Of a stretch of 16,969 nt of DNA, positions 1 to 7,854 are shown in pieces. The DNA lies in assembly GCA_900552285.1 (NCBI GenBank), contig URYV01000016.1:1-16969 (forward strand), read 5' to 3'. Numbering within the stretch: position 1 is the first letter of the stretch; each line of letters starts with the position of its first letter. Origin of the DNA: an uncultured Oscillospiraceae bacterium (GTDB lineage: Bacteria > Bacillota > Clostridia > Oscillospirales > Acutalibacteraceae). Below the pieces are notes generated by a model. It had not been told where the DNA came from, made no database searches, and saw only the letters and a list, made by a program, of their open reading frames with translations. The position numbers were made by a program, and so were the translations under genes.

Positions 1-11
1 GGTGGTACTGA

Positions 12-98
12 ATTTCTGTCTGGCTATTCAGCGGCGCTTCTCTTGAGTTCCTCGAGGGCAAAGAGCTTCCCGGTATTGCCGCTCTTAACGATAAATAA
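12..98 (+). CDS. pgk: phosphoglycerate kinase, C-terminal end (partial)
   Basis: Only the last ~21 codons are recognisable. From position 33 the frame reads GASLEFLEGKELPG and then IAALNDK before the TAA at 96-98, which is the usual C-terminus of phosphoglycerate kinase (1,3-bisphosphoglycerate + ADP to 3-phosphoglycerate + ATP). The stop lies 22 bases before tpiA, so the two genes are probably cotranscribed. Upstream of position 33 the expected 'HISTGG' nucleotide-binding stretch is missing. The frame instead reads ISVWLFS after an in-frame TGA at 9-11. I take the first ~32 bases to be a contig-edge artefact or a rearrangement junction rather than native pgk. The start given is simply the first codon after that TGA. 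Confidence 0.75.
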   Translation: MSVWLFSGASLEFLEGKELPGIAALNDK

Positions 99-120
99 TT
101 CTTTTAAGGAGTCCTTTTAG

Positions 121-888
121 ATGAATAAAAATTTGAGAAAAGCCGTTATCGCCGGCAACTGGAAGATGAACAAAACTCCCGCCGAGGCCAAGGCTCTTAT
201 CGAAGAGGCAAAGCCTCTGCTTGAGGGCGCCGGCTGCGACGTTATCATGTGCGTTCCCTTTGTGGACCTTTGCACCGCTCTCGAGGCGACAAAGGGCACA
301 AATATCAAAATCGGCGCACAAAACTGCCATTTTGAAAAATCCGGCGCCTTCACCGGAGAAATTTCGGCTCCCATGCTTAAGGAAATGGGCGTTGAGTATG
401 TAATTCTCGGCCACAGCGAGCGCCGCACCTATTTCGGCGACACCGACGAGACCGTTGCAAAGCGTCTTAAAGCCGCTCTCGAAAACGGTCTTAAGGGAAT
501 CCTCTGCGTCGGCGAATATAAGGAACAGCGCGAGCAGGGCATTACCGCCGAGCTTGTGGCAATGCAGGTCAAAATCGCTCTTGGCGGTCTTTCGGCCGAG
601 CAGGTCAAAAATGTCATTATCGCATATGAGCCCATTTGGGCAATCGGAACAGGTCTCACCGCCACCGCCGAGCAGGCAGACGAGGTTTGCGGAATTATCC
701 GCTCCACCGTCGCCTCTCTTTACGGCAAGGAAATCGCCGACGGCATGACCGTTCAGTACGGCGGTTCCATGAACGCCAAAAATGCCGCCGAGCTGCTCTC
801 CAAGGAAAATGTCGACGGCGGACTTATCGGCGGAGCTTCTCTTAAGGCTCCCGATTTTGCAGCTATTGTCGAAGCCGCTTCCAAATAA
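121..888 (+). CDS. tpiA: triosephosphate isomerase
   Basis: This enzyme interconverts dihydroxyacetone phosphate and glyceraldehyde 3-phosphate in cytosolic glycolysis and gluconeogenesis. The 255-residue length is normal for the family. The TIM-barrel landmarks are all present: substrate-binding Asn13 and Lys15 in AGNWKMN, catalytic His98 in ILGHSERR, catalytic Glu170 in AYEPIWAIGTG, and the phosphate-binding loops YGGSMNAKN (213-221) and VDGGLIGGASLK (231-242). The ATG is supported by an AAGGAG SD at 106-111 with a 9-base spacer. The gene sits between the pgk end and gpmI with short gaps, so it belongs to a glycolytic operon whose promoter is outside the window. Nothing is unusual about it. 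Confidence 0.98.
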   Translation: MNKNLRKAVIAGNWKMNKTPAEAKALIEEAKPLLEGAGCDVIMCVPFVDLCTALEATKGTNIKIGAQNCHFEKSGAFTGEISAPMLKEMGVEYVILGHSERRTYFGDTDETVAKRLKAALENGLKGILCVGEYKEQREQGITAELVAMQVKIALGGLSAEQVKNVIIAYEPIWAIGTGLTATAEQADEVCGIIRSTVASLYGKEIADGMTVQYGGSMNAKNAAELLSKENVDGGLIGGASLKAPDFAAIVEAASK

Positions 889-902
889 GCGAGGTGCAAA
901 TC

Positions 903-2432
903 ATGAAAAAACCTGTTGTTTTAGTAATAATGGACGGTTTCGGAATCAATCCGAACCACAAAAACAATGCCGTTTATTCGGCCAAAACCCCCAATCTCGA
1001 TAAGTTCGTCGAGATGTATCCTCACACGCAAATCGGCGCTTCGGGCATGGATGTCGGTCTTCCCGACGGACAGATGGGCAACAGCGAGGTCGGTCACACC
1101 AACATAGGCGCGGGCCGCGTGGTTTATCAGGAGCTCACCCGTATAACCAAATCCATAACCGACGGGGATTTCTTTGAAAATCCCGTGCTGCTTGCTGCCA
1201 TGGACAACTGCCTTGAAAAGGGAACCGCCCTTCATCTTGCGGGACTTCTTTCCGACGGCGGCGTTCACAGCCACAATACCCACCTTTGGGGACTTCTCGA
1301 GCTTGCCAAAAAGAAGGGCATAAAGGAAGTCTATGTTCACGCTCTGCTTGACGGGCGCGACGTTCCCCCCGCCTCGGGTATAGAATATGTCAAGGAGGCA
1401 TATAAAAAGCTTGAGGAGATTGGCGTCGGCAAGCTTGCCACCATGGCGGGCCGTTACTACGGTATGGACCGCGACACCCAGTGGGGAAGAGTGCAAAAGG
1501 CCTACAACGCCATTGCAAAGGGCGAGGGACTTAAGGCCGACTGTGCCGTTGAGGCTCTTGAAAAATCCTATGTTACCAAGGACGAGGACGGAAAGTTCAT
1601 CACCGATGAATTTGTCGTTCCCACCGTTCTCGGGGACTATAAGGGAATAAACAAGGATGATTCCTTTATTTTCTTCAATTTCCGCCCCGACCGCGCAAGA
1701 GAGATAACCAGAGCATTCGTCGACCCCGAATTCAAGGGCTTTGACAGAGAGCTTGTTCCTCTTTACTATGTCTGCATGACCGAATATGACGCAACCATGC
1801 CGAACGTTAAGGTTGCCTTTGCTCCCGAGGAGCTTAAGATGACCATGGGAGAGACCGTTTCAAAGGCGGGACTGACCCAGCTGCGTATTGCCGAAACCAC
1901 AAAATATGCCCATGTTACCTTCTTCTTCAACGGCGGTGAGGAGGTCAAATTCGAGGGCGAGGACAGAATTCTCATCCCCACTCCCGATGTGTCCACCTTC
2001 GACCTTAAGCCGGAAATGAGCGCATATCCCGTTTGCGACGCCGTTTGCGAGGCTATCGAAAGCGGAAAGTATGACATGGTCATTCTCAATTTCGCCAACT
2101 GCGACATGGTCGGCCACACCGGTATATTCGACGCTGCAGTCAAGGCCGTCGAAACCGTTGACGAGTGCGTCGGGCGCGTTGTTGCCTCCACCCTTAAGAT
2201 GAACGGTGTGGCTCTCATAACCGCCGATCACGGAAACGCCGACTGCATGGCCTCCGACGACGGAACCCCCTTCACCGCCCACACCACCAATCCCGTTCCC
2301 TTTATTGTTTGCGGTCTTGACTGCAAGCTGCGCGAGGGAGGACGGCTTGCCGATATTTCTCCCACAATGCTTAAAATCCTCGGCCTTGAACAGCCGAAGG
2401 AGATGACAGGAGAGAGTATCATTGTCGACTGA
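903..2432 (+). CDS. gpmI: 2,3-bisphosphoglycerate-independent phosphoglycerate mutase
   Basis: This cofactor-independent, Mn-dependent enzyme converts 3-phosphoglycerate to 2-phosphoglycerate. From the chosen ATG it has 509 residues, the usual family length (~510). Alkaline-phosphatase-fold motifs are visible: VLVIMDGFG with metal ligand Asp11, the phosphoserine loop GNSEVGHTNIGAG with catalytic Ser61, LSDGGVHSH, LLDGRDVPP, GRYYGMDRD, FNFRPDRAREI, and ITADHGNAD near the C-terminus. An in-frame GTG at 894 would add three residues, but it lies inside the SD GAGGTG (891-896), which is 6 bases from the ATG at 903. I therefore start at 903. The gene follows tpiA by 14 bases and its 3' end overlaps the next gene by 11 bases, so it is in the same transcript. 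Confidence 0.97.
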   Translation: MKKPVVLVIMDGFGINPNHKNNAVYSAKTPNLDKFVEMYPHTQIGASGMDVGLPDGQMGNSEVGHTNIGAGRVVYQELTRITKSITDGDFFENPVLLAAMDNCLEKGTALHLAGLLSDGGVHSHNTHLWGLLELAKKKGIKEVYVHALLDGRDVPPASGIEYVKEAYKKLEEIGVGKLATMAGRYYGMDRDTQWGRVQKAYNAIAKGEGLKADCAVEALEKSYVTKDEDGKFITDEFVVPTVLGDYKGINKDDSFIFFNFRPDRAREITRAFVDPEFKGFDRELVPLYYVCMTEYDATMPNVKVAFAPEELKMTMGETVSKAGLTQLRIAETTKYAHVTFFFNGGEEVKFEGEDRILIPTPDVSTFDLKPEMSAYPVCDAVCEAIESGKYDMVILNFANCDMVGHTGIFDAAVKAVETVDECVGRVVASTLKMNGVALITADHGNADCMASDDGTPFTAHTTNPVPFIVCGLDCKLREGGRLADISPTMLKILGLEQPKEMTGESIIVD

Positions 2433-3342
2433 AAGAAGAAAGAAAAAACCGCGCAACGAAAAGATATGGATTTGTGTCGCCGTTTGCGTGGTTGCCGCTC
2501 TTTTGATTTTTGCCATAGTCAAAATGATTGCCAAAAAGAAACCGCAAAACGGCGGGGACGATTTGTCGTCCGTTTCGTCGGTCTCTGTTGAAAGCGGCGG
2601 TCAAAGTGCCGAGACTTCCTCGGAAATTTCTGAGGAAGGACAGCCCTCCGACGGCGAAAGCTCGGCTGCCGAGTCCTCCGAGCAGGCAGACAGTAAGGCG
2701 CCGTCCTCGTCATCGGGCGGTTCCTCTGCCGCAGCCGGTGCAAGTACCGCTCCCGCCGCGAGCGTTTCTGCCGAAACGGGCGATTGGATGCTCAGACTTG
2801 CAAGTGTGGCCCATCCGCTGCCCGAGGGCTTTGTCCAGCCGTCGGTCACGTCCATTGACAGCCAAGGACGCGAAATCGACAGCCGCATTGTGGGCGCTTA
2901 CAACAGTCTTGTAAACGCCGCCAAAGCCGACGGTATAAATCTTTATCCCATTTCGGCCTTCCGCCCCCACAGCACCCAGGTTTCCCTTTTTAACGCAAGG
3001 GTCGAGCGGGCGAGAAACGAGGGCTATTCCGACCCTGTGGCCGAGGCTGCACGTCACGTTGCAAAGCCGGGAACAAGTGAACATGAGCTTGGCCTTGCCA
3101 TCGATTTTAACAGCGTCGACGAGGAAAATTTCAAAAATACCGCCGAGGCGAAATGGCTTGCGGCCCATTGTGCCGAATACGGTTTTGTCATTCGCTATCC
3201 CGAGGATAAGGAATCGGTGACCGGCATAATATACGAGCCGTGGCACGTCAGATATGTAGGAACGGAAAATGCCAAGCGCATGACCGAGCTTAATATGTGC
3301 CTTGAGGAGTATGTCGACTATGTCGGCTCGGGAAATAGCTAA
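2422..3342 (+). CDS. membrane-anchored D-alanyl-D-alanine carboxypeptidase, VanY/M15B family
   Basis: Predicted to remove the terminal D-Ala from peptidoglycan stem peptides outside the membrane. The 306-residue chain has a basic N-terminus, one membrane segment (about 15-36, uncleaved anchor), a low-complexity Ser/Glu/Ala-rich spacer (about 45-115) long enough to cross the wall, and a C-terminal LAS-type zinc peptidase domain (about 125-290). Zinc ligands are visible: His221 and Asp228 in GTSEHELGLAIDF, and His275 in EPWHVRYVG. ISAFRPHSTQ (177-186) matches the family's substrate-side motif. The start is TTG, supported by AGGAGAG at 2408-2414 with a 7-base spacer inside the end of gpmI; the 11-base overlap implies translational coupling. 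No vancomycin-resistance genes are nearby, so housekeeping wall trimming is likelier than resistance. Confidence 0.88.
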   Translation: MSTERRKKKPRNEKIWICVAVCVVAALLIFAIVKMIAKKKPQNGGDDLSSVSSVSVESGGQSAETSSEISEEGQPSDGESSAAESSEQADSKAPSSSSGGSSAAAGASTAPAASVSAETGDWMLRLASVAHPLPEGFVQPSVTSIDSQGREIDSRIVGAYNSLVNAAKADGINLYPISAFRPHSTQVSLFNARVERARNEGYSDPVAEAARHVAKPGTSEHELGLAIDFNSVDEENFKNTAEAKWLAAHCAEYGFVIRYPEDKESVTGIIYEPWHVRYVGTENAKRMTELNMCLEEYVDYVGSGNS

Positions 3343-3360
3343 AAAGAACCGTAAAAACCA

Positions 3361-3389
3361 TTGACTTTTTAGGCAAAAAGAGGTATAAT
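3361..3389 (+). promoter_or_regulatory. sigma-A promoter for secDF
   Basis: TTGACT (3361-3366) and a perfect TATAAT (3384-3389) are separated by exactly 17 bases. The predicted transcript start is near 3396, giving a leader of about 65 bases before secD. I see no terminator between vanY and this promoter, so some read-through from the glycolytic unit is possible. Confidence 0.85.
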
Positions 3390-3461
3390 TTACACATTAT
3401 GTTCGGGGCTTTGTCCGCAAGGTTCAAAGCCCTTAATAGACGAAAAATGGAGGGAACGCCA

Positions 3462-4886
3462 ATGAAACGTTCAGGTAGAGTTACCTTTGTCGTTGTTGCG
3501 CTGCTGATATTTGCTTTCGCCTTTGTTTCGTTCTTCGGAGTGAGCAACTACTACGGTGATACAAAGCATGTTATCTTCAAGGGCACCGACGATATTAGGT
3601 GGGGAATCGACATCCAGGGCGGTGTCGAGGCCATTTTTACCCCTGACGTAGCGGAGGATGAGGTTTCGGGCATCACGGCCGAAGAAATGGAGTCTGCCGA
3701 AACCATTATCACCAACCGTTTGGTAAACAAAAACATCACCAACTATGAAATCTATACCGACAACGAGAATCATCAGATAATCGTCAGATTCCCGTGGCAG
3801 TCGGATAACGAGGACTACAATCCCCAGGACGAGGTCAAGGACCTCGGCGAGACCGCGCTTGTCACCTTCCGTAAGGGTCAGCAGGACGCAAACGGAGACA
3901 TAATTCTCCAGGGCGCCGCCGATGTTGAAAGCGCCACCGCCAGCTATGACGCGCAGCAGGGATTTTATGTTGCTCTGAACCTCACAAGCGAGGGCAGTTC
4001 CAAATTTGCCACCGCAACTTCCGAGCTTCAGCAACAGTACATATCCATTTATATGGACGATCAGTGCATTTCGGCTCCTAAAGTTAATTCGGTTATCACA
4101 AACGGCAAAGCCATCATAACCGGTATGCAGAACGCCGACGAGTCCAAGGCTCTTGCCGACAAGATCAACGCCGGTTCGCTGCCCTTTGCTCTGACCATTG
4201 ACGATACCATCCGAGTTATCAATCCGACCCTCGGAGAGGCTTCGCTGAGCGTTATGCTGCTGGCCGGAATTATCGCCTTTGCGGCCATCGTGATCATCAT
4301 GATTTTAAAATACCGCGTTCCCGGATTTGTGGCTTCCATTGCCCTTCTCGGTCAGATCGCGGGTATGCTTGCCTGCACAAGCGGTCTGTTCGGCGGGGTG
4401 GACAGCTTCACGCTGACAATTCCCGGTATTGCCGGTATTATCCTTTCGATAGGTATGGGCGTTGACGCCAACGTTCTTACTTCCGAGTTCATTCGCGACG
4501 AGCTCCGTCATAACAAGAAAACGGTGGACGGCGCAATCGACGCCGGATATGCTCACGCTTTCTCGGCAATCTTCGACGGTAACATTACAAACATTATCGT
4601 TGCCATACTTCTTATGGGCGTTTTCGGACCCAGCGACGGTCTTTGGGCAAAAATTCTTTATCCGATTCTTTGGCTCTACAACCACACCGTCGGTCTTATT
4701 CCCGGTCTTGCGGTCAACAACTCCATCACCGGTTCGATATACTCCTTCGGCTACACTCTGCTCATAGGTGTTATATTCAACTTTGTCATGGGCGTTTTCG
4801 CCTCCCGCGTTATGCTTAAAGGAATTTCCCGCTTTAAGTTCTTGCGCAAGCCTACTCTGTACGGAGGTGTAAAGACTGATGAATAA
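3462..4886 (+). CDS. secD: protein translocase subunit SecD
   Basis: SecD, with SecF, uses the proton-motive force to pull secreted proteins through SecYEG from the outer face of the membrane. The 474-residue chain has TM1 at about 8-27, the signature GIDIQGG (48-54), an extracytoplasmic P1 domain to about residue 255, and then five membrane segments. Conserved RND-type motifs include GMGVDANVLTSEFIRDE and the later AGYAHAFSAIFDGNITNI. An upstream in-frame ATG at 3399 is almost at the predicted transcript start and has no SD. The ATG at 3462 has GGAGGG at 3449-3454 with a 7-base spacer, so I start there. secD ends 8 bases inside secF. It would serve the secreted and membrane-anchored proteins of this locus among many others. 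Confidence 0.96.
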   Translation: MKRSGRVTFVVVALLIFAFAFVSFFGVSNYYGDTKHVIFKGTDDIRWGIDIQGGVEAIFTPDVAEDEVSGITAEEMESAETIITNRLVNKNITNYEIYTDNENHQIIVRFPWQSDNEDYNPQDEVKDLGETALVTFRKGQQDANGDIILQGAADVESATASYDAQQGFYVALNLTSEGSSKFATATSELQQQYISIYMDDQCISAPKVNSVITNGKAIITGMQNADESKALADKINAGSLPFALTIDDTIRVINPTLGEASLSVMLLAGIIAFAAIVIIMILKYRVPGFVASIALLGQIAGMLACTSGLFGGVDSFTLTIPGIAGIILSIGMGVDANVLTSEFIRDELRHNKKTVDGAIDAGYAHAFSAIFDGNITNIIVAILLMGVFGPSDGLWAKILYPILWLYNHTVGLIPGLAVNNSITGSIYSFGYTLLIGVIFNFVMGVFASRVMLKGISRFKFLRKPTLYGGVKTDE

Positions 4887-6300
4887 AGAATTCGATTTTA
4901 TTAAAAACAGAAAGGTCTGCGCGATTATTGCGGCCTGCGTTCTGCTCTTCGGTCTTGTTTTCAACATCATTTTCGGTGTTAAGCTGGATACCAACTTTAA
5001 GGGCGGTACGATTTACACCTATTCCTTCAACGGCGAAATGGATGAGGACGGCGTTAAGGCCATTGCTGCCGACGTTCTCAAAACCGACGCATCCGTTGCT
5101 TTCAGCAAGGAGCTGACCGGCAATTCAAGCCAGGTCACCATTACCACCAACGAAATTCCTCCCACGGTGCTCACCTATTCCTACACGGCCGGTGAGGGTG
5201 CTGAGGCAACGGTAGAGGCCGACAAGGCTCAGACCGTGGCAAAGGACACCATCGGACAGGACGCAACTGCCGAAATCGTGGACGGAAAGCTTGTTATAAC
5301 TCCCGCCGACGGCTCGAGAATAGCAAATTCGGTTGAGGAATCCCTGACCGACGCTCTGACTTCGGAATTCAGCGGATACACATTCACCCTCGATTCTTCC
5401 AACGACGTTAACGACGTTGCCGAAAAACTTCAGAGCGAGCTTGTAAATTCCTACGGAACCAAGCTTGTCTACGACTATGCGGCCGACAGCGCCGACCAGT
5501 CGGCTCTTAAAACCGCTTTTGAGGGTGTGCTCGGATTTGAGGTTACCGTAACGGTGGATGCAAACGAAAAAACCGTTACCGTGGTTCCCGCCGATCCTTC
5601 CGAATCTAACGGTGCCTTCTCCGAGGACAGCCAGGCGGCTTTGTCTGATGTTCTTTCGGAAAACGGACTGACCCTTAAGGAAGCCCGCTACAATTCCATT
5701 AAGCTTATCACCTCCAATAGTGTTAAGCCCACCGTCGGTAAAGGCTTCTTCATCAAGTGCATCGTTGCCATGGTGATCGGTGCCCTTATCATCACGCTGT
5801 ATGTTTCTCTGCGTTTCCGCAGAATAGGCGGTCTGTCGGCTGCAATGTTCGCATTCCTTGCCCTCATTCACGACATTCTCATTTCCTATTTTGTCTATGT
5901 CGTTTTCAGAATTCCCCTTGACGATAACTTTATCGCCGTTGTGCTGACCATTCTCGGTTACTCCATTAACGGCACCATCGTTATCTACGACCGAATTCGT
6001 TCCAACGAGAAGAAATTCGGCTCCACCAAGACGGTTTCGGAAATCGTTAACATGAGCGTTAACAGCTCCTTCACCCGCAACGTCTTTACCTCGCTCTCCA
6101 CCCTTATTGCGGTTGTTGCGATCTGCGTCATTGCCAAGATCAGAAACCTTGATTCGATCATCAGCTTTGCCTTCCCCATGAGCATAGGCATTTGCGCCGG
6201 TTTCTATTCCTCGCTCTTCCTCTCGAGTCCCCTTTGGGCTTTGTGGAGAGAGCACAAGCTTAAAAAGCAGGCCGACAACGGCGGAAAAGGCAAAAAATAA
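4879..6300 (+). CDS. secF: protein translocase subunit SecF with enlarged P1 domain
   Basis: This is the partner of SecD in late-stage protein export. It has 473 residues, against about 300-325 in typical SecF. TM1 is at about 12-33, followed by NFKGGT (39-44), the equivalent of the family's GG motif. The extracytoplasmic domain runs to about residue 288 instead of about 140. The TM2-TM6 block (about 290-455) carries HDILISY and the 'GYSIN.T.VI.DRIR' motif. The extra extracytoplasmic sequence contains two similar segments, about 97-170 and 197-267 (see findings). In the TM motif the usual Asn-Asp pair reads Asn364-Gly365. The start is ATG with GGAGGTG at 4863-4869, and the 8-base overlap with secD indicates coupled translation. 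SecF identity is secure; the role of the insert is unknown. Confidence 0.93.
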   Translation: MNKEFDFIKNRKVCAIIAACVLLFGLVFNIIFGVKLDTNFKGGTIYTYSFNGEMDEDGVKAIAADVLKTDASVAFSKELTGNSSQVTITTNEIPPTVLTYSYTAGEGAEATVEADKAQTVAKDTIGQDATAEIVDGKLVITPADGSRIANSVEESLTDALTSEFSGYTFTLDSSNDVNDVAEKLQSELVNSYGTKLVYDYAADSADQSALKTAFEGVLGFEVTVTVDANEKTVTVVPADPSESNGAFSEDSQAALSDVLSENGLTLKEARYNSIKLITSNSVKPTVGKGFFIKCIVAMVIGALIITLYVSLRFRRIGGLSAAMFAFLALIHDILISYFVYVVFRIPLDDNFIAVVLTILGYSINGTIVIYDRIRSNEKKFGSTKTVSEIVNMSVNSSFTRNVFTSLSTLIAVVAICVIAKIRNLDSIISFAFPMSIGICAGFYSSLFLSSPLWALWREHKLKKQADNGGKGKK

Positions 6301-6314
6301 TATCACGCAATTCG

Positions 6315-6345
6315 GAGCCTCGGTTTAAAGCCGAGGCTCTTTTTT
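6315..6345 (+). terminator. Rho-independent terminator of secDF
   Basis: A perfect 9-bp stem (GAGCCTCGG 6315-6323 with CCGAGGCTC 6331-6339) closes a 7-base loop and is followed by a T run. It lies 15 bases after the secF stop. Confidence 0.93.
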
Positions 6346-6373
6346 GTTCAGTTTTGTGCGAAAAAAGAGCAAC

Positions 6374-6414
6374 AAAAAAGACAGCCGTTTCATTTGAAAC
6401 GACTGTCTTTTTTT
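6374..6414 (-). terminator. terminator of gdhA, probably bidirectional
   Basis: A 12-bp stem with one mismatch (6380-6391 with 6396-6407) has an A run on its left and a T run on its right. It can therefore end gdhA transcription from the minus strand and back up the secDF terminator from the plus strand. It sits 34 bases past the gdhA stop. Confidence 0.88.
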
Positions 6415-6447
6415 ATATTTTCATAGGGTCGGATGTCGTCCGATTTA

Positions 6448-7779
6448 TCAGACAATACCCTGAGCCATCATGGCGTTTGCAACCTTTTCAAAGCCTGCAA
6501 TGTTGGCGCCCATGATGTAGTTGCCCTCGTGGCCGTAGCGGGCTGCGGCGTCGATAGCATTGTTGTGAATGTTGATCATGATGTTGTGAAGCTTTGCGTC
6601 AACCTCGTCGAAGGTCCAGGACAGTCTCTCGGAGTTCTGGGACATTTCAAGAGCCGAGGTGGCAACGCCGCCGGCGTTGGAAGCCTTGCCGGGGGTGAAG
6701 ATGAGGCCGCCGTTTACGATGATGTTGGTAGCCTCGAGGGTGGTGGGCATATTTGCACCTTCGCAAACAGCCATGCAACCGTTCTTGACGAGAAGCTTTG
6801 CGTCGTCCTCAAGAAGCTCATTCTGAGTGGCGCAGGGGAGAGCGATGTCGCAGTTTACGCTCCAAACGCCTCTGCCCTCGGTGTACTTGGCGTCGCCGTG
6901 ATAGTTGAGGTAATCCTTGATTCTGCCGCGCTTAACCTCTTTGATTTCCTTGACGGCTGCCAGGTCAATGCCGTTTTCGTCGTAGATCCAGCCGTTGGAG
7001 TCGCTCATGGTGACAACCTTTGCGCCCAGCTGCTGAGCCTTTTCGCAGGCATAGATGGCAACATTACCGGAACCGGAAATGGCAACGGTCTTGCCGTCAA
7101 AGCTTGTGCCCTTGACCTTAAGAGCTTCCTGAGCAAAGTATACGAGACCGTAACCGGTGGCCTCGGTACGGGCGAGAGAGCCGCCGAAGGTCAGACCCTT
7201 ACCGGTGAGAACGCCCTCGTAGTTGCCGGTAATGCGCTTATACTGACCGTAGAGATAACCGATCTCGCGGGCACCGGTGCCGATGTCGCCGGCGGGAACG
7301 TCGACAAACTGACCGATGTGCTTATAAAGCTCGGTCATGAAGCTCTGGCAGAAACGCATAACTTCATTGTCGGACTTGCCCTTGGGGTCGAAATCGGAAC
7401 CGCCCTTACCGCCGCCGATGGGCAGACCGGTCAGAGAGTTTTTGAAAACCTGTTCGAAACCGAGGAACTTAAGAATTCCGAGGTTTACCGAAGGATGGAG
7501 ACGGATGCCGCCCTTGTAGGGTCCGATTGCGCTGTTGAACTGAACGCGGTAACCCTTGTTTACATGAACCTTGCCGTTGTCGTCAACCCAAGGAACGCGG
7601 AACATAACGGTACGCTCGGGCTCGACAAGTCTTTCGAGCAGGGAGCACTCCTCATATTCGGGATGAGCCTCCACAACGGGGGTCAGAGATTCGAGAACCT
7701 CGGTAGCTGCCTGGTGAAACTCCTTTTCACCGGGGTTTTTTGCTTTGAGTTCTTCGAGAACTCTTTCGGTATATGACAT
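6448..7779 (-). CDS. gdhA: glutamate dehydrogenase, probably NADP-dependent
   Basis: Catalyses 2-oxoglutarate + NH4+ + NAD(P)H to glutamate, the main ammonium-assimilation route in many gut Clostridia. The 443-residue length fits the hexameric bacterial family. Active-site residues are Lys89 (GPYKGGIRLH), Lys113, Lys125 (PIGGGKGG) and Asp165 (VPAGDIGTG). The Rossmann loop is ISGSGNVA (235-242). The segment SDSNGW after the second beta strand resembles NADP-specific enzymes rather than the NAD-specific Clostridium symbiosum type; that cofactor call is inference. The ATG at 7779 has AAGGAG (7788-7793) with an 8-base spacer. The in-frame GTG three codons upstream is part of that SD, so I reject it. 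The gene is monocistronic with its own promoter and terminator. Confidence 0.96.
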   Translation of the reverse strand: MSYTERVLEELKAKNPGEKEFHQAATEVLESLTPVVEAHPEYEECSLLERLVEPERTVMFRVPWVDDNGKVHVNKGYRVQFNSAIGPYKGGIRLHPSVNLGILKFLGFEQVFKNSLTGLPIGGGKGGSDFDPKGKSDNEVMRFCQSFMTELYKHIGQFVDVPAGDIGTGAREIGYLYGQYKRITGNYEGVLTGKGLTFGGSLARTEATGYGLVYFAQEALKVKGTSFDGKTVAISGSGNVAIYACEKAQQLGAKVVTMSDSNGWIYDENGIDLAAVKEIKEVKRGRIKDYLNYHGDAKYTEGRGVWSVNCDIALPCATQNELLEDDAKLLVKNGCMAVCEGANMPTTLEATNIIVNGGLIFTPGKASNAGGVATSALEMSQNSERLSWTFDEVDAKLHNIMINIHNNAIDAAARYGHEGNYIMGANIAGFEKVANAMMAQGIV

Positions 7780-7815
7780 TATAAACACTCCTTTAAGAGA
7801 TTTTTGACAGTATAA

Positions 7816-7844
7816 ATTATATTGCTAAAGGTAATTTTTTTCAA
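7816..7844 (-). promoter_or_regulatory. sigma-A promoter for gdhA
   Basis: On the minus strand TTGAAA (7839-7844) and TATAAT (7816-7821) are separated by 17 bases. They lie about 37 bases upstream of the gdhA start codon, in an AT-rich gap. Confidence 0.82.
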
Positions 7845-7854
7845 TAGGTTTGAG

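Noticed and set aside
2422..3342. vanY as part of a vancomycin-resistance cluster
   Set aside because: No vanH, ligase, vanX or two-component system genes are nearby, and the gene is embedded in a glycolytic operon.
3399..3461. A 21-residue upstream extension of SecD from the ATG at 3399
   Set aside because: That ATG is within a few bases of the predicted transcript start and has no SD. The ATG at 3462 has a good SD and gives the usual SecD N-terminus.
5125..6306. A 393-codon minus-strand open frame antisense to secF
   Set aside because: The translation is Gly/Asn/Val-rich without domains, starts inside the secDF terminator region and has no SD or promoter. secF on the other strand has clear family motifs.
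6433..7776. A 447-codon open frame on the plus strand, antisense to all of gdhA
   Set aside because: It mirrors gdhA codon for codon, its product is low-complexity Val/Gly/Leu/Asn-rich with no recognisable domain, and it would run through the gdhA terminator and lacks an SD. It results from the codon bias of gdhA.
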